64,000 nucleotides of DNA from Pseudomonadota bacterium (GCA_027624235.1 JAQBYB010000002.1:1-64000), one strand, 5' to 3'; numbered from the stretch's first letter, positions 38,431 through 50,172 are shown. Numbers and translations are program-made. Notes: generated by a model not told the origin, from the sequence alone.

Positions 38431-38994
38431 TTACTCGACGGCACGCACTTCCGTCACTTCCGGAATGTAATGGCGAAGCATATTTTCGATACCATTTTTT
38501 AATGTCGCCGTGGACGAAGGACAGCCCGCACAGGCCCCCTGCATATGGAGAAAAACGACTCCGTCCTCGAATCCTTTGAAGACGATGTCGCCGCCGTCCT
38601 GGGCCACGGCCGGGCGAACCCGGGTATCAATCAGCTCTTTGATCTTCGACTCGATGCCGCCGCTAGGGCCTTGCGCCGACGGATCGGTGGTGTCGGTGCC
38701 GGGGCCTTCGCCCTCAATCACCGCCTTGCCCGACTGAAAATGTTCCATGATCGCGCCAAGGATCAGGGGCTTCATGATTTCCCAATCCTTGTCGTCGGAT
38801 TTGGTGGCGGTGATGAATTCCGCCCCCAGAAAGACGCCGGTGACCCCTTCGATACCGAAAAGGCCGGTCGCCAGCGGCGAATTCGTCGCCAGGGCCGCGG
38901 CGGTGAAATTAGCGGTTCCCGATTTCATAACCGGCACACCGGGCATGAACTTCAGTGTCGCCGGATTGGGCGTGCGTTCCGTTTGAATAAACAT
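38431..38994 (-). CDS. NfuA/NifU-type iron-sulfur cluster carrier
   Basis: This 187-residue protein joins an N-terminal Nfu_N domain (MFIQTERTPNPATLKFMPG, about residues 1-88) to a C-terminal NifU domain with the cluster-binding CxxC in MQGACAGCPSSTATLK (about residues 150-165). It would deliver [4Fe-4S] clusters to apo-enzymes such as MiaB-type proteins. The start at 38994 has AGAGG upstream. Presence next to trpS is common in this group. Confidence 0.92.
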   Translation of the reverse strand: MFIQTERTPNPATLKFMPGVPVMKSGTANFTAAALATNSPLATGLFGIEGVTGVFLGAEFITATKSDDKDWEIMKPLILGAIMEHFQSGKAVIEGEGPGTDTTDPSAQGPSGGIESKIKELIDTRVRPAVAQDGGDIVFKGFEDGVVFLHMQGACAGCPSSTATLKNGIENMLRHYIPEVTEVRAVE

Positions 38995-39086
38995 TATTAA
39001 AACCTCTTTTGCGCAAAAACTGCGTCCTAGACCCTTTAAATGGGCCACCCTGGTCCTTGAATCAAGCCTATTTAGCCAAGTTATTT

Positions 39087-40100
39087 CTAATCGGCTCTGG
39101 GACGAAGAAAGCCGACGATATCGTGAACCTCGGCCAGCACCGGTTCTGCGATGGCGCGGGCGCGCTGGACACCGTCGGTAATGACGGCGTCGACATGGGA
39201 CTCATCAATCATCAAGCGGCGCATTTCGTCCTGCATGGGGGCCAATTTCTCCACCGCCAAATCGGCCAAGTCCTGTTTAAACCTCGAGAATTGAAGGCCG
39301 CCGAATTTATTGCAGACCTCGGCGATTTCCAGATCGGCCAGCGCCGCATAGATCCCCATCAGGTTGGCGGCTTCCGGACGGCCATCGAATTGGTTCGGGC
39401 TGGCGGGCAGCTCGTCCGGGTCGGTCTTGGCCTTGCGAATTTTTTTGACGATGGTATCGGCGTCATCGGTCATATTAATACGCGACAGGTCAGAAGGGTC
39501 CGACTTGCTCATCTTTGATGAGCCGTCCCGCAATGACATAACGCGGGTGGCGGCGCCGAAGATCAGTGGCTCGACAATTGGGAAAAAATCGACGCCGAAG
39601 TCGTTGTTGAATTTCTGGGCGATGTCGCGGACCAGTTCCAGATGCTGTTTCTGATCCTCGCCAACGGGGACATGGGTGCCTTTGTACAGCAGGATATCGG
39701 CGGCCATTAAATTCGGGTACGCGTACAGGCCGACCGAGGCATTTTCCTTGTTCTTGCCGGCCTTCTCCTTGAACTGGGTCATCCGGTTCAGCCAGCCGAG
39801 ACGCGCCACGCAGTTAAAAATCCAGGCCAGTTCCGCATGACCGGGAACCTGGCTTTGGTTAAAGATGATGTGGCGCTTGGCATCAATGCCGGCGGCCAGC
39901 ATGGCGGCGGCGACATGACGGGTTGAGGTCTTTAGCTCGACCGGGTCCTGCCAGACCGTCACCGCATGCAGGTCGACAACGCAGAACAGGCATTCGTATT
40001 CATCCTGCAGGCGCACCCAATTGCGGATCGCGCCCAGGTAGTTGCCCAAGTGCAGATTGCCGGTCGGCTGCGCGCCCGAAAAAATTCGTTCCATCGACAT
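39087..40100 (-). CDS. trpS: Tryptophanyl-tRNA synthetase
   Basis: This 337-residue class I synthetase has the HIGH-like motif in [18 protein letters not shown] and the KMSKS motif ([13 protein letters not shown], about residue 196). Length is typical of bacterial TrpRS. A second ATG two codons later (MERIFSG) is an equally good start. It lies 10 bp after murJ. Confidence 0.96.
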   Translation of the reverse strand: MSMERIFSGAQPTGNLHLGNYLGAIRNWVRLQDEYECLFCVVDLHAVTVWQDPVELKTSTRHVAAAMLAAGIDAKRHIIFNQSQVPGHAELAWIFNCVARLGWLNRMTQFKEKAGKNKENASVGLYAYPNLMAADILLYKGTHVPVGEDQKQHLELVRDIAQKFNNDFGVDFFPIVEPLIFGAATRVMSLRDGSSKMSKSDPSDLSRINMTDDADTIVKKIRKAKTDPDELPASPNQFDGRPEAANLMGIYAALADLEIAEVCNKFGGLQFSRFKQDLADLAVEKLAPMQDEMRRLMIDESHVDAVITDGVQRARAIAEPVLAEVHDIVGFLRPRAD

Positions 40101-40110
40101 TCGCTCCCAA

Positions 40111-41676
40111 TTATTCGTGCTTTTTAGGGTGTCCCGCCGCCCCGATAAAGACTTTTAAATCGGCCACCCGCGCCGCGCCGAACGCCAGGGCAAGGCCCCC
40201 GAACACCGCCATGCCGCCAGCCACCAGAACGGCCAAGCCAAGGGCGCGTTCCGGTGTCGTCCCGGCCAAGACGTCCGCCAACGGCCCCAGCGCCCAAACA
40301 AGCGCCAGCCCCATGCCGACCGACGCCAGGGCCATGCGCCACCAGCGTCCGCGTAGGCGGCGGTCCGGGACCAAATGACCACGGCGGTGAAGGACGGCGG
40401 CCATGATCGCGACGTTGAGCCAGCTCGAGACCACCGTCGCCGCCGCAATCCCGACATGCAGAAACGGACCCATCAATAAAAGATTGAGCCCCAAATTAAC
40501 GAACAGACAGAACACCGATATTTTGACCGGCGTCGCCGTGTCCTCGCGGGCAAAGAAGCCGGGCGCCAACGCCTTGACCATGACATAGGCCGGCAGCCCC
40601 ACGGCATAGACGGACAACGCCGCCGCCGTCGCCAACGTCTCCGGCGGTCCGAACTGGCCGCGTTCGAACAACACCCGGATCACCGGCTCGGCAATCACCA
40701 TCAAGGCGATGGCGGCCGGCAACGTCAGCAGCAATGATAATTCCAACGCCCGGTTTTGGCTGTCGAGGGCGGCGGCGGCTTCCCCGGCGCGGACCTGACG
40801 CGATAACAAGGGCAATAAGGCCGTGCCGACGGCGACGCCGAGCACGCCCAGCGGTAATTGATTAACCCTGTCGGCATAGAACAGATACGAAATCGAGCCC
40901 GCCGGCAGCAACGACGCGATCACCGTATCAATGACCAAATTGATCTGATAAATACCGGCGCCGATGGCGACCGGCGCCATTCGTTTCAACAGGACTTTAA
41001 CGTCGGCGGTCAGCCGGGGCGCCCGCAAGCGCATCCACACCCCTTCCCGGCCACAGACGGCAAACAGCCAAATACACTGAACCAAACCCGCCGCCGCCAC
41101 GCCCCAGGCGAGCGCATGGCCGGGGGTTTCGGTGAAGTTGGCGAGACCCAGGATGGCGCCGATCAGACAAAGGTTCAGCAGGATCGGGGTCGCGGCGGCG
41201 GCGGCAAACTTGCCGAGGGAATTCAGCACGCCGGCCATCAATGAGACCAGGGAGATAAATAATAAATAAGGGAATGTGATCCGGGTCAGCGCCACCGCCA
41301 GATCGAACTTGGCGGGATCGCCGATAAAGCCCGGCGCAAAGCCCAACATCACCAGCGGCATCGCCACTTCAATGACGCCGACGAAAATCAGCAGCGCCCA
41401 AAACAGAACGCTGAACGCGGCGATCGCAAACGCTTTCGCCGCCTCGAGGCCTTCCGACTCGACGCGGCCCGCGAACATCGGCACGAAGGCCATGGAAAAG
41501 GCGCCTTCGGCAAACAGGCGGCGGAACAGGTTCGGTAGTTTGAAGGCGACGAAGAATACGTCGGCGCCGGCTGCCGCGCCGAGCACGGCGGCGATCAGAA
41601 TATCACGCACGAAGCCCAGACCCCGGCTGATCAGGGTGAAGCCGCCGACGGTGGCAATGGATCGCAAAAGCACCAT
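40111..41676 (-). CDS. murJ: Lipid II flippase MurJ
   Basis: This 521-residue integral membrane protein of the MviN/MurJ MOP family has about 14 spans. The N terminus [31 protein letters not shown] is the family signature, followed by [28 protein letters not shown]. It moves lipid II across the inner membrane for peptidoglycan synthesis. It stands between glnD and trpS, as in many alphaproteobacteria. Confidence 0.95.
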   Translation of the reverse strand: MVLLRSIATVGGFTLISRGLGFVRDILIAAVLGAAAGADVFFVAFKLPNLFRRLFAEGAFSMAFVPMFAGRVESEGLEAAKAFAIAAFSVLFWALLIFVGVIEVAMPLVMLGFAPGFIGDPAKFDLAVALTRITFPYLLFISLVSLMAGVLNSLGKFAAAAATPILLNLCLIGAILGLANFTETPGHALAWGVAAAGLVQCIWLFAVCGREGVWMRLRAPRLTADVKVLLKRMAPVAIGAGIYQINLVIDTVIASLLPAGSISYLFYADRVNQLPLGVLGVAVGTALLPLLSRQVRAGEAAAALDSQNRALELSLLLTLPAAIALMVIAEPVIRVLFERGQFGPPETLATAAALSVYAVGLPAYVMVKALAPGFFAREDTATPVKISVFCLFVNLGLNLLLMGPFLHVGIAAATVVSSWLNVAIMAAVLHRRGHLVPDRRLRGRWWRMALASVGMGLALVWALGPLADVLAGTTPERALGLAVLVAGGMAVFGGLALAFGAARVADLKVFIGAAGHPKKHE

Positions 41677-41731
41677 AGCCGCCTCAATAGCGGTTTTTTG
41701 TGTCAGCGAAAAGGCGCAGGGATGGGCAATA

Positions 41732-44575
41732 TTACGCGGGGGACGCTTCGCCGTTGGCCTGCTTAGTTTTTGCGGCCCCTGATTTTTTGTGCTTTTTCCC
41801 GGTTTCCCCGGTCTTTTTTGACGACGTGTCAGGGTCGTCCCCTGAAGACACGATGTCCAAAAGGCCCACCCGTAAAGACTTTAGCTTCTCCTCATTGTCC
41901 ACTTTCAGGCCGAAGACATCCTTAACGTAAAACACATCGACGACACGCTCGCCATAGGTCGAGATATGGGCGCTCGAAATCTGCAATCCGGCGGCGGTCA
42001 GGAACGCGGTGACGTCGTGCAACAGCCCCAACCGGTCACGGCCGTTTATTTCAATTACCGTCAGCCGCCTCGACGCCTTGTTGTCGATCAGCACCCGAGG
42101 CGGAACCTTGAACGCCCCGGCGCGTTTTTGCAGAGAGGATTCTTGTGCGGCGGCCAACTCCTTTGCCGAATGCAGGCGGCCCGACAGGGCGGTTTCAATG
42201 CGTACGCAAAGCCGCTTCAAGCGGTCTTTAGCGGCATAGGCGTGGCCATCGGAATCCTGGATCCAGAACATATCCAACGCCATACCGTTGGTCAGCGTCA
42301 GGACCTTGGCGTCAACGACCGATGCCCCCGATAACGCCATGGCGCCGGCAATGGTCGCGAACAGCCCTGGGTGGTCAGGGGTGTAGATGGTGATTTCCGT
42401 GGCATCGCGCGCGCGCTCGATACGGCTTTCAATGTGAAGCTTTGAATCGCTGTCTTCGGCCTTGCGGATCAACTTGGCATGGTGGGCCAAGGTGTCGGCA
42501 TCAAAGGCCAGCCAATAATCGCTATAGCCCCTGGCAAAATGGTTTTCGATTTCGTCCTTCCCCCAATCGGCCAAGCGTGCCGCAAGTTCGGACTTGGCCA
42601 GATCGACCCGTTCGCCCTGGCGCTCCGCTGGAATGGCGCCGGCCATTTCCTCCTGGGCGCGGTAATACAATTCACGCAACAGCCCCGCCTTCCAGGCGTT
42701 CCAGACATCGGGGCCGACCGCCCGGATATCGGCAATCGTCAGCACCAATAACAGGCGCAGGCGTTCCGGCGATTGCACGACGCCAACAAAGTCGGAAATG
42801 GTTTTTGGGTCATAGACATCCCGCTTGAACGCGGTGTTGCTCATTAACAAATGGTGACGCACCAACCAAGATACGGTTTCGGTTTCCCATTCGCTAAGCC
42901 CGAGCCGTGGCCCCAATTCGGTGGCGACATCGGCGCCCAGGTCGGAATGGTTGCCGCCCCGGCCCTTGGCGATATCATGCAGGAACACCGCCACATAAAG
43001 GGCCGGCAACGATTGCACCTCACCGATTACCGAATTGGCTGCGGGATGGTCGTCTTTGAGCCGTCCGTCTTCGATCCCCTTGAGGATGCCGATGGCGCGG
43101 ATGGTGTGCTCGTCGACCGTATAGACGTGATACATGTCGTATTGCATTTGCGCGACGACGCGGCCGAAGTCGGGCAAAAAGCGCGCCAGGACGCCAGCTT
43201 CATTGAGCCGCATCAAAGTGACATCCGGTTTCGGCCCACACAACATTTCCATAAACAGGGCGTTGGCGGCGGCATCATTGCGCAACTGGTCGTCGATGAG
43301 CCCCAGATTCTGAGTCACCAGGCGCAGTGCATAGGGGTGAATGTCGGCGTCAAGGCGCTGGGCCGTGCGAAACAGCGTCAATAATTTCACCGGGTCTTTG
43401 CTGAAGGCATCGTTGTCGTCAACGGTCAGGCGGTCACCGTCGACAATGAAACCATCGATCTCACGCTTGCGGAACCCGAAGCTCGGCAGGCGAAACTTGC
43501 GGTGACTTTTTTTCTGCTGGTCCTCAAGCACCGCACACAGGATTCGGGTCAGGTCGCCGACGTCCTTGGCGACCAGGAAATAGTCCCGCATGAACCGCTC
43601 GACGCCTTGCACGCCGTCGCCGTCCGTATAGGCCATGCTGGCGCTGATTTCATTTTGGACGTTAAAGGTCAGACGCTCCTCCGCCCGGTTGCTCTGATAG
43701 TGCAGATGACAACGGACCGTCCACAGGAATGCTTCCGCCTTGGCGAACAAGTCCACGTCCTCCGCCGTCAGCACGCCCTTGGCTTGCAGTTCCTGTACGT
43801 CATCGACCCGGTACAGATACTTGGCGATCCAAAACAGCGTCTGCAGATCACGCAGGCCACCCTTGCCTTCCTTGATGTTTGGTTCCAGCACATAGCGGGT
43901 ATCGCCCATCCGGTCATGGCGGGCATCGCGCTCGGCCAGCTTGGCCTCGACGAATTCAAGGCCGGTGGATTCTGAAAATTCAGTCCCGAATCGCAGCTTG
44001 AAGGCCTTGAACATCTCCTGATCACCCCACAGCCAACGCGCCTCCAGCAAACTGGTGCGGATGGTCATATCGGCCTTGGAAAGCCGTATGCTCTCGTCGA
44101 TGGAACGGGTCGCATGACCGACCTTGAGGCCCATATCCCACAACATATAAAGGATGTATTCGACCACCTGTTCGGTATGCGTGGTCAGCTTATAGGGCAC
44201 CAGGAACATCAGATCGATGTCCGAAAACGGCGCCAGCTCGCCGCGGCCGTAACCGCCGGTGGCGGTGATGCTCATGACCTCGCCGGTGGTCGGATTGGCA
44301 AGAGGATAAACGTTGGCCAACGCAAAGTCGTAGATCGTGCGGACCAGCTGATCGACCAGATGGGTGTTGGCCTTGGCAACATCGCGGCTGCAAGCGCCAT
44401 CTTCTTCAAACCGGCGGCGAACTTCCGTCCAGCCCCGGCTAAAGGCGGTTTTAAAGATATCGAGGACTTGCGATTGCGTTTTCGGCGTATAGCCGGACCA
44501 TCCGACAAGTTCATCGAGTTCGGCCTGAAGCGCCTTGCGGTCGATGATGTCGCGGGGTTTTGAGATGCTGTCCAT
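41732..44575 (-). CDS. glnD: Bifunctional uridylyltransferase/uridylyl-removing enzyme GlnD
   Basis: This 947-residue sensor uridylylates PII proteins at low glutamine and reverses this at high glutamine. The nucleotidyltransferase motif is GGYGRGELAPFSDIDLMFL (about residues 112-130). The HD domain shows HDIAKGRGGNHSDLG, and two ACT domains end the protein (EITIYTPDHPGLFATIAGAM and VIEINGRDRLGLLHDVTAFL). The ATG at 44575 with AAGGG upstream gives the usual length. The open frame continues 54 codons upstream, where residues lack GlnD character. Confidence 0.95.
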   Translation of the reverse strand: MDSISKPRDIIDRKALQAELDELVGWSGYTPKTQSQVLDIFKTAFSRGWTEVRRRFEEDGACSRDVAKANTHLVDQLVRTIYDFALANVYPLANPTTGEVMSITATGGYGRGELAPFSDIDLMFLVPYKLTTHTEQVVEYILYMLWDMGLKVGHATRSIDESIRLSKADMTIRTSLLEARWLWGDQEMFKAFKLRFGTEFSESTGLEFVEAKLAERDARHDRMGDTRYVLEPNIKEGKGGLRDLQTLFWIAKYLYRVDDVQELQAKGVLTAEDVDLFAKAEAFLWTVRCHLHYQSNRAEERLTFNVQNEISASMAYTDGDGVQGVERFMRDYFLVAKDVGDLTRILCAVLEDQQKKSHRKFRLPSFGFRKREIDGFIVDGDRLTVDDNDAFSKDPVKLLTLFRTAQRLDADIHPYALRLVTQNLGLIDDQLRNDAAANALFMEMLCGPKPDVTLMRLNEAGVLARFLPDFGRVVAQMQYDMYHVYTVDEHTIRAIGILKGIEDGRLKDDHPAANSVIGEVQSLPALYVAVFLHDIAKGRGGNHSDLGADVATELGPRLGLSEWETETVSWLVRHHLLMSNTAFKRDVYDPKTISDFVGVVQSPERLRLLLVLTIADIRAVGPDVWNAWKAGLLRELYYRAQEEMAGAIPAERQGERVDLAKSELAARLADWGKDEIENHFARGYSDYWLAFDADTLAHHAKLIRKAEDSDSKLHIESRIERARDATEITIYTPDHPGLFATIAGAMALSGASVVDAKVLTLTNGMALDMFWIQDSDGHAYAAKDRLKRLCVRIETALSGRLHSAKELAAAQESSLQKRAGAFKVPPRVLIDNKASRRLTVIEINGRDRLGLLHDVTAFLTAAGLQISSAHISTYGERVVDVFYVKDVFGLKVDNEEKLKSLRVGLLDIVSSGDDPDTSSKKTGETGKKHKKSGAAKTKQANGEASPA

Positions 44576-44979
44576 GATCCCTTTATATAAAGCGGGCGGA
44601 GGAGGCGTTAAAGGGGCAAGCCGGTCCTGGAGGAGACGATCCGTAATTTTGGCCGACATCGTCCCCAGGGATTTTGATTTTATAACGATACCGTAATAAA
44701 TACGCGGGCTTTTGCCGGGCCGATCGCTCTGGGGCAAGCCGCAAGCATCGGAAAAATCGCCCGAGCACCAAAAATTTTAAACCTATTATTAAGTACATTT
44801 AAATATTCTTATTTATTAGGCCCATTAAACACGATTTCAGACTTAATATTTATGATAAAACAGCTCATAAATAATCTTTTCGAGAAATAATTTATAAATA
44901 TTTCAGTATGTTAGCGCATGGTTTAATTAAGATTATTAGAAAAATCTTATTTTATAACAATCCGTGAAACGATGGCGGC
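44576..44979. other. AT-rich intergenic region upstream of glnD
   Basis: This 404-bp gene-free stretch lies between mutS and glnD. From about 44770 to 44965 the DNA is strikingly AT-rich compared with its neighbours, with runs such as AATATTTATGATAAAAC. A weak AT-only hairpin TAAGATT / AATCTTA lies near 44928-44950, close to the mutS stop. It probably holds the glnD promoter; no ORF is convincing. Confidence 0.7.
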
Positions 44980-47679
44980 TTAATCTTGAGTTTCAAGCAA
45001 TTCCCGCAGCCGATAAATCAATTCCAGAGCCTCCCGCGGGCTCAAGGCGTCGGCGTCAACCGCTGAAAGCGCCTCTTCCAAAGGTGACGGCCCTGTCGCC
45101 ATGAAGCCGGCGGGGGCGGCCTCAAGCGCCTGAAATAACGGCAGATCATCCGCCAGCCGGGTCATGGCCGAGGATTGTTCGCCCTTCTCGAGCGTGGCAA
45201 GGACATCCGTGGCGCGTTTAATGACGCTTTTGGGCAACCCCGCCAGCGCCCCGACATGGATGCCGTAGGAGCGATCCGCCGCGCCCGGCCCGACTTCATG
45301 CAGGAACACCACATCTCCCTGCCATTCCTTGACCCGCATGGTGTGGCACTGCAGCCCCGATAGCCGCGCCGCCAGCGCCGTCAATTCATGGTAATGGGTG
45401 GCGAACAGCGCCCGGCACCGGTTCACCTCATGCAGGTGTTCGACCACCGCCCAGGCGATCGACAGGCCGTCGAAGGTGGCGGTGCCGCGCCCGATTTCGT
45501 CGAGGATCACCAACGCCCGCGGACCCGCCTGGTTAAGAATGGCCGCCGTTTCGACCATTTCAACCATGAACGTGGAGCGCCCCCGGGCGAGATCGTCGGC
45601 GGCGCCGACCCTGGAAAACAAGCGGTCGACAATGCCTATTTTAGCGGCCTCGGCGGGAACGAAAGAGCCCATCTGGGCGAGCACTGCGATCAGCGCATTC
45701 TGGCGCAAAAAAGTACTCTTGCCGGCCATGTTGGGGCCGGTCAGCAGCCATAAATTCCCTTCCTTACCGCCATCTCCGCCCGACAGCATGCAGCCGTTAC
45801 CGATAAAGGCGGCGTCACCGGCCTCGGCCAGGGCCGCCTCGACCACCGGATGACGGCCACCGGTGATAAAAAAATCGAGGCTGTCATCAACCACCGGCCT
45901 GATAAAGCGGCCATCAACAGCCAAAGCCGCCAAGCCTTGCGCGACATCAAGCGCGGCCAGGGCCTGGGCGGAAAGCGCTACGGCGTCGGCCCGCCCGGTC
46001 ACCTCACCGACCAGATCCTCGAACAGATTCAATTCAAGCCCCAGGGCCTGGTCGCCGGCCTTGGCGATGCGGCCTTCAAGCTCGTTCAGTTCCACCGTCG
46101 AATACCGGACCCCATTGGCCAGGGTCTGGCGGTGAATGAAGGGGCCGTCATCGAGGGGGATTTTATCCGCCTGTTTGGCCGCCACCTCGATGAAATAGCC
46201 GAGCACGTTGTTATGCTTGATCTTGAGGGTCGGGATCGAGGTTTGTTCCACGTAGCGGCCCTGCAGTCCGGCAATCAAGCGCCGGCTTTCGTCCCGAAGC
46301 GCCCGAAACTCATCCAGTTCCGGCGCGTAGCCCGCCGCGATAAACCCGCCGTCGCGGGCATAAAGCGGCAAGTCTTCGGCCAAGGCGCGGCGCAACCGAT
46401 CAATCAGGGCGTCATGGTGGCCAAGCTCTTTGACGGCATCGGTGATGCCTTCCGGGGCGCCGGTTCCGGTGTCCTCAAAGAGGCATTTGATTTCTTCCGC
46501 CGCCGCCAGACCGTCACGCACCGCCGCCAGGTCCCGCGGGCCGCCACGGCCAAGGGTCAGCCGCGACAAGGCGCGTTCGATATCAGGGCAACGCTTGAGA
46601 ACCGGGCGAAGATCATCGCGCAGCCGCACGCCGGCGACAAAATGCTGGACCATGTCCAAACGGTGCGCGATGGCCTTAACATCGGTCAAGGGGGCGGCCA
46701 GGTGCGCCCCCAACAGCCGGGCGCCGGCGCCGGTCATGGTCCTGTCGATGACGCCCAAAAGACTGTGTTTTTGTGACCCCGACAGCGACGCCGTCAGTTC
46801 CAGATTGCGCCGGGTGGCGGTGTCGATTTCCATCACCTCGCCCTGGGCCAACTGCTTGGGCTGGGTCAGCCTTGGTAAATTGCCTTTCTGGGTGAGCTCC
46901 AGATAATCGACGAGGGCGCCGGCTGCCGCCAGTTCCGCCCTCGAAAAATCGCCGAAGCCATCGAGGGTTTTGACACCGTAGAGGGCGCTCAGGCGCTTCT
47001 TGCCGTTGGCGCTGTTAAAACGGCTGGCGGGCAGGGGGCTCAACCGATCCTTCCACACGGCAAAGGTTTCAAACAGGGCGTGGTGCTGAATAAGGCTGTC
47101 GGGAACCAGCAGTTCGCCGGGCGACACCCTGGCCAGAACGGCATCCAGATCGCGGGGCGCAAAAGATTGGGTGATGAAAACGCCGGTCGACATGTCGATC
47201 CAGGCCAGCCCCAGGTCGCCGCCGGCCTCGGCGGTGGCGGCCAGAAAATTGTTCTGGCGCGCATCCAACAACGCATCTTCCGTCAGCGTCCCCGGTGTCA
47301 CCATGCGCATGACCTGACGCTCGACGACGGATTTGGCGCCGCGCTTCTTTGCTTCCGCCGGGTCTTCCGTTTGCTCGCAGACGGCGACCTTGAAGCCTTT
47401 TTTAATGAGCCGATTGAGATAGGTCTCATGGCTGTGCACGGGCACCCCGCACATCGGAATATCGTCGCCCAGATGCTTGCCCCGTTTGGTCAGCGCAATA
47501 TCCAGCGCCGCCGACGCCTTGACCGCATCGTCGAAAAACAATTCGTAGAAATCCCCCATCCGGTAAAACAACAAACCGCCGGGATGCGCCGCCTTGATCG
47601 TCAGATACTGCGCCATCATCGGAGTGACGGTATCGGCGGTATCTTTTGTCGGGGAGGACGCGGCGGGCATTGCGGTCAT
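44980..47679 (-). CDS. mutS: DNA mismatch repair protein MutS
   Basis: This 899-residue mismatch-recognition ATPase has the Phe-x-Glu mismatch motif in [16 protein letters not shown] (about residue 41), connector, lever and clamp domains, then Walker A in [27 protein letters not shown] (about 637) and Walker B in [15 protein letters not shown]. The C terminus keeps the short helix-turn-helix dimerisation part. Length and order are standard. Confidence 0.96.
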   Translation of the reverse strand: MTAMPAASSPTKDTADTVTPMMAQYLTIKAAHPGGLLFYRMGDFYELFFDDAVKASAALDIALTKRGKHLGDDIPMCGVPVHSHETYLNRLIKKGFKVAVCEQTEDPAEAKKRGAKSVVERQVMRMVTPGTLTEDALLDARQNNFLAATAEAGGDLGLAWIDMSTGVFITQSFAPRDLDAVLARVSPGELLVPDSLIQHHALFETFAVWKDRLSPLPASRFNSANGKKRLSALYGVKTLDGFGDFSRAELAAAGALVDYLELTQKGNLPRLTQPKQLAQGEVMEIDTATRRNLELTASLSGSQKHSLLGVIDRTMTGAGARLLGAHLAAPLTDVKAIAHRLDMVQHFVAGVRLRDDLRPVLKRCPDIERALSRLTLGRGGPRDLAAVRDGLAAAEEIKCLFEDTGTGAPEGITDAVKELGHHDALIDRLRRALAEDLPLYARDGGFIAAGYAPELDEFRALRDESRRLIAGLQGRYVEQTSIPTLKIKHNNVLGYFIEVAAKQADKIPLDDGPFIHRQTLANGVRYSTVELNELEGRIAKAGDQALGLELNLFEDLVGEVTGRADAVALSAQALAALDVAQGLAALAVDGRFIRPVVDDSLDFFITGGRHPVVEAALAEAGDAAFIGNGCMLSGGDGGKEGNLWLLTGPNMAGKSTFLRQNALIAVLAQMGSFVPAEAAKIGIVDRLFSRVGAADDLARGRSTFMVEMVETAAILNQAGPRALVILDEIGRGTATFDGLSIAWAVVEHLHEVNRCRALFATHYHELTALAARLSGLQCHTMRVKEWQGDVVFLHEVGPGAADRSYGIHVGALAGLPKSVIKRATDVLATLEKGEQSSAMTRLADDLPLFQALEAAPAGFMATGPSPLEEALSAVDADALSPREALELIYRLRELLETQD

Positions 47680-47825
47680 TCGTCAAAACAATCAAGAGTG
47701 GCGGACAAGCCGACAATAACACAGGCTCTCCTGGGGCGCTATCAGTCGCGGGCTCCCTTATCCCCTGGTTTATCAACTTTTACCCCCGCCTTCACCTGCG
47801 GCAGTAGTTGTGCTACCCGGTAGGG

Positions 47826-48848
47826 ATGGCGAAACAACTTCCATCCAGCGTTCTGGTCTATGTCGGCTTCGACCGCATCGGCGACGGGCTGCTCAAGCTG
47901 CCTTTTGTGCGGGGGCTTCGCGGGGCGTATCCCGACGCCCGCATTACCTGGTTGGCGGGCAAGGAAGACAGCGTCTATGCCGGCGTCCTGGCGGACCTGG
48001 CCAAGGGCCAGATTGATGAGGTCATCGAATATGCCGGCGTCGGCGTCGGACCCGGCGAATTACTGCACAGCCTATCAAAAGGGCCGTTGGCCGGGCGACG
48101 CTTCGACCTGATCATCGACACGCAAAGGACGCTCTGGACCAGTGTGTCATTGTGGCGGGTTCCCCACGAGACCTTCATTTCCCCGGCCGCGCGTTTTTTG
48201 CTATCGGCTAAAAAACCCGAAAAAGGCTACCGCTTCCCGAAAACCATGCAGCGCCAGTTACTGGACCTGCTGGAACTGGCCAGCGGCAAAAAATTCCCGA
48301 GCCCGACCACCTTAGAGATCGATCTCGACCCGGACCTCGCCGATGCCGCCGCCCGATTGTTGCCAGACGGCCCGATCTACATCGGCGTTGCCCCCGGATC
48401 GGGCGGGCCGCCGAAATGCTGGCCCCTGGACAATTTCATTTCCCTTGCGCAAGGACAGGTCGGCAAAGGGCGGGTGCCGGTGTTTTTGCTGGGGCCAATG
48501 GAAGACGGCTGGCTGGAGCCAATCAGAACCGCCGTCCCGGAAGCCCTGTTCCCCTTGCAGGACGATGGCGTTCAGGCGGCACACGGATTTTCCCCGATGC
48601 TGACGATCGCGATATCGAAACGATTTCAGGCGGCGGTATCCAACGATTCCGGCACCGGGCACATGTTCGCCGTCGGCGGCAAGCCGGTGGTGATCTTGTA
48701 CGGCGTCACCGCGCCTAAAAAATTCCAGCCGATGACAGAGGCGCTGACCATCCTCCGCGCCCAGGATTTCGGTGGCCCGGAAATGCACAATATTCCCGTC
48801 GATGCCGTCGAAGCGGCGCTTGACGGTGCGCTTACAGACCAGGCCTAA
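47826..48848 (+). CDS. Glycosyltransferase family 9 protein (heptosyltransferase-like)
   Basis: This 340-residue GT-B-fold transferase begins VLVYVGFDRIGDGLLKLPFVRGLRGAYPDARITWL. The acceptor-site Asp of heptosyltransferases corresponds to GDGLLKLP. The donor-site segments are IGVAPGSGGPPKCWPLDNFI and AVSNDSGTGHMFAVGGKPVVILYG. It probably adds a heptose or similar sugar to lipopolysaccharide on the cytoplasmic face. A TTG six codons upstream is an alternative start. It is convergent with the AmpG-like gene and overlaps it by 17 bp. Confidence 0.83.
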   Translation: MAKQLPSSVLVYVGFDRIGDGLLKLPFVRGLRGAYPDARITWLAGKEDSVYAGVLADLAKGQIDEVIEYAGVGVGPGELLHSLSKGPLAGRRFDLIIDTQRTLWTSVSLWRVPHETFISPAARFLLSAKKPEKGYRFPKTMQRQLLDLLELASGKKFPSPTTLEIDLDPDLADAAARLLPDGPIYIGVAPGSGGPPKCWPLDNFISLAQGQVGKGRVPVFLLGPMEDGWLEPIRTAVPEALFPLQDDGVQAAHGFSPMLTIAISKRFQAAVSNDSGTGHMFAVGGKPVVILYGVTAPKKFQPMTEALTILRAQDFGGPEMHNIPVDAVEAALDGALTDQA

Positions 48849-50172
48849 GCGCGGGTTCCGGCGGCGGGTATTTTTTCATCAACCACATCAGTACGATCAG
48901 CCCCGGCACGGCGGCGGCGGCGCTGATCAGGAAAAAGCCGCTCCAGGCGACCTGGTCCGCCACCCAACCGGCGGTGGCCGACAATACATCACGGCTAAAC
49001 GCGGTCAGGGAGCTCAATAGCGCATACTGGGTCGCCGTATAGGCTTGGTTGCACAGCGACGACAGATAGGCGACGAAGGCCGACGTCGCCATGCCGGAGG
49101 TGACGTTTTCCGCCGTAATCGTCGCCATCAACATCGGCACGCTATGGCCGACCTTGGCCTGAACGACGAACATCAAGGTGCCGACGATCTGCAGGAAACC
49201 GCAAATCATCAGGCTCCGCATGATGCCGACACGATTAACCATAATGCCGCCGATCAGGCCACCGACAATGATGGCGCCAAGGCCGAAGGCTTTGGTGATG
49301 TTGGCGATCTCGACGGTGCTGAAGCCCATGGCGATATAAAATGGCCCGGCCATGACGCCCAGGTAGGATTCGCCCAGTTTATAAAGCGCAATGAACGCGA
49401 GGACGGCGGCCCAGCCCGAATGGGACATGAAGTCGCGAAACGGCGCGATCACCCCTTCATAAAACCAAGCCAGCGTGCGCGCCAGCCACGGCGCCGTGCC
49501 CGACGCCAAGTGCGCGGCCAGCCGTTGCTGTTCGGCCTCGGCGGACGCGAGCGATGCGCCGGTATCGGGCTCACGGGCGCAAAGGATGGTCACCATGCCG
49601 ACGGCAACCAGGGCGCCCATAATCAGGTAGACCTGATTCCAGGTGAACAAAGCGGCCAGCCACAAGGCGCCCGCGCCGGCGCTTAACATCCCGGCCCGAT
49701 AGCCGAGCACGATCGCGCCGGCGCCGGCGCCCTGTTCGTCGTCTTCCAGGACCTCGACCCGATAGGCATCGATCACGATATCCTGGCTGGCCGAGGTAAA
49801 CGCCACCAACATGGCGAACAGCGCCGTCATGCCGGGGTTGTCCGCCGGGTTGGTCGAGGCCATGGCAAAGATAGCGGCCATCAATGCCGCCTGCGCCACC
49901 AGGGCCCAACTTCGCCGACGACCGAGCAGACCGGTCAAGATCGGCACCGGCAACCTGTCGATCACCGGGGCCCACAAAAATTTGAACGTGTATGGCGTGC
50001 GGACCAGGGAAAACAGGCCGATGGCGGTCAACGATACGCCTTCAATTTTGAGCCAGACCGACAGTGTGGAGAACACCAGCAACAACGGCAGGCCGCTGGA
50101 GAAACCCAGAAACAGGATAATCACAACGCGGCGATCGGCATAGACCCTGGCCGCCTCAAACCACGACTTCAT
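48832..50172 (-). CDS. AmpG-like MFS permease
   Basis: This 446-residue major-facilitator protein has about 12 spans. The N terminus VVIILFLGFSSGLPLLLVFSTLSVWL and the conserved FLWAPVIDRL and FTSASQDIVIDAYRVEVL blocks match AmpG, the importer of anhydromuropeptides for cell-wall recycling. Its ATG overlaps the GT9 stop codon (ATGA), so it is the last gene of a kinase-GT9-permease operon. Confidence 0.9.
   Translation of the reverse strand: MKSWFEAARVYADRRVVIILFLGFSSGLPLLLVFSTLSVWLKIEGVSLTAIGLFSLVRTPYTFKFLWAPVIDRLPVPILTGLLGRRRSWALVAQAALMAAIFAMASTNPADNPGMTALFAMLVAFTSASQDIVIDAYRVEVLEDDEQGAGAGAIVLGYRAGMLSAGAGALWLAALFTWNQVYLIMGALVAVGMVTILCAREPDTGASLASAEAEQQRLAAHLASGTAPWLARTLAWFYEGVIAPFRDFMSHSGWAAVLAFIALYKLGESYLGVMAGPFYIAMGFSTVEIANITKAFGLGAIIVGGLIGGIMVNRVGIMRSLMICGFLQIVGTLMFVVQAKVGHSVPMLMATITAENVTSGMATSAFVAYLSSLCNQAYTATQYALLSSLTAFSRDVLSATAGWVADQVAWSGFFLISAAAAVPGLIVLMWLMKKYPPPEPALRPGL

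Noticed and set aside
44770-44965. CtrA (TTAA-N7-TTAA) or DnaA boxes in the AT-rich island
   Set aside because: Spacings found were six or eight bases instead of seven, and no DnaA box consensus was seen; AT richness alone gives such near-matches.
45850-46776. A 308-codon open frame antisense to mutS
   Set aside because: mutS motifs are unmistakable on the minus strand; the antisense product resembles no family.
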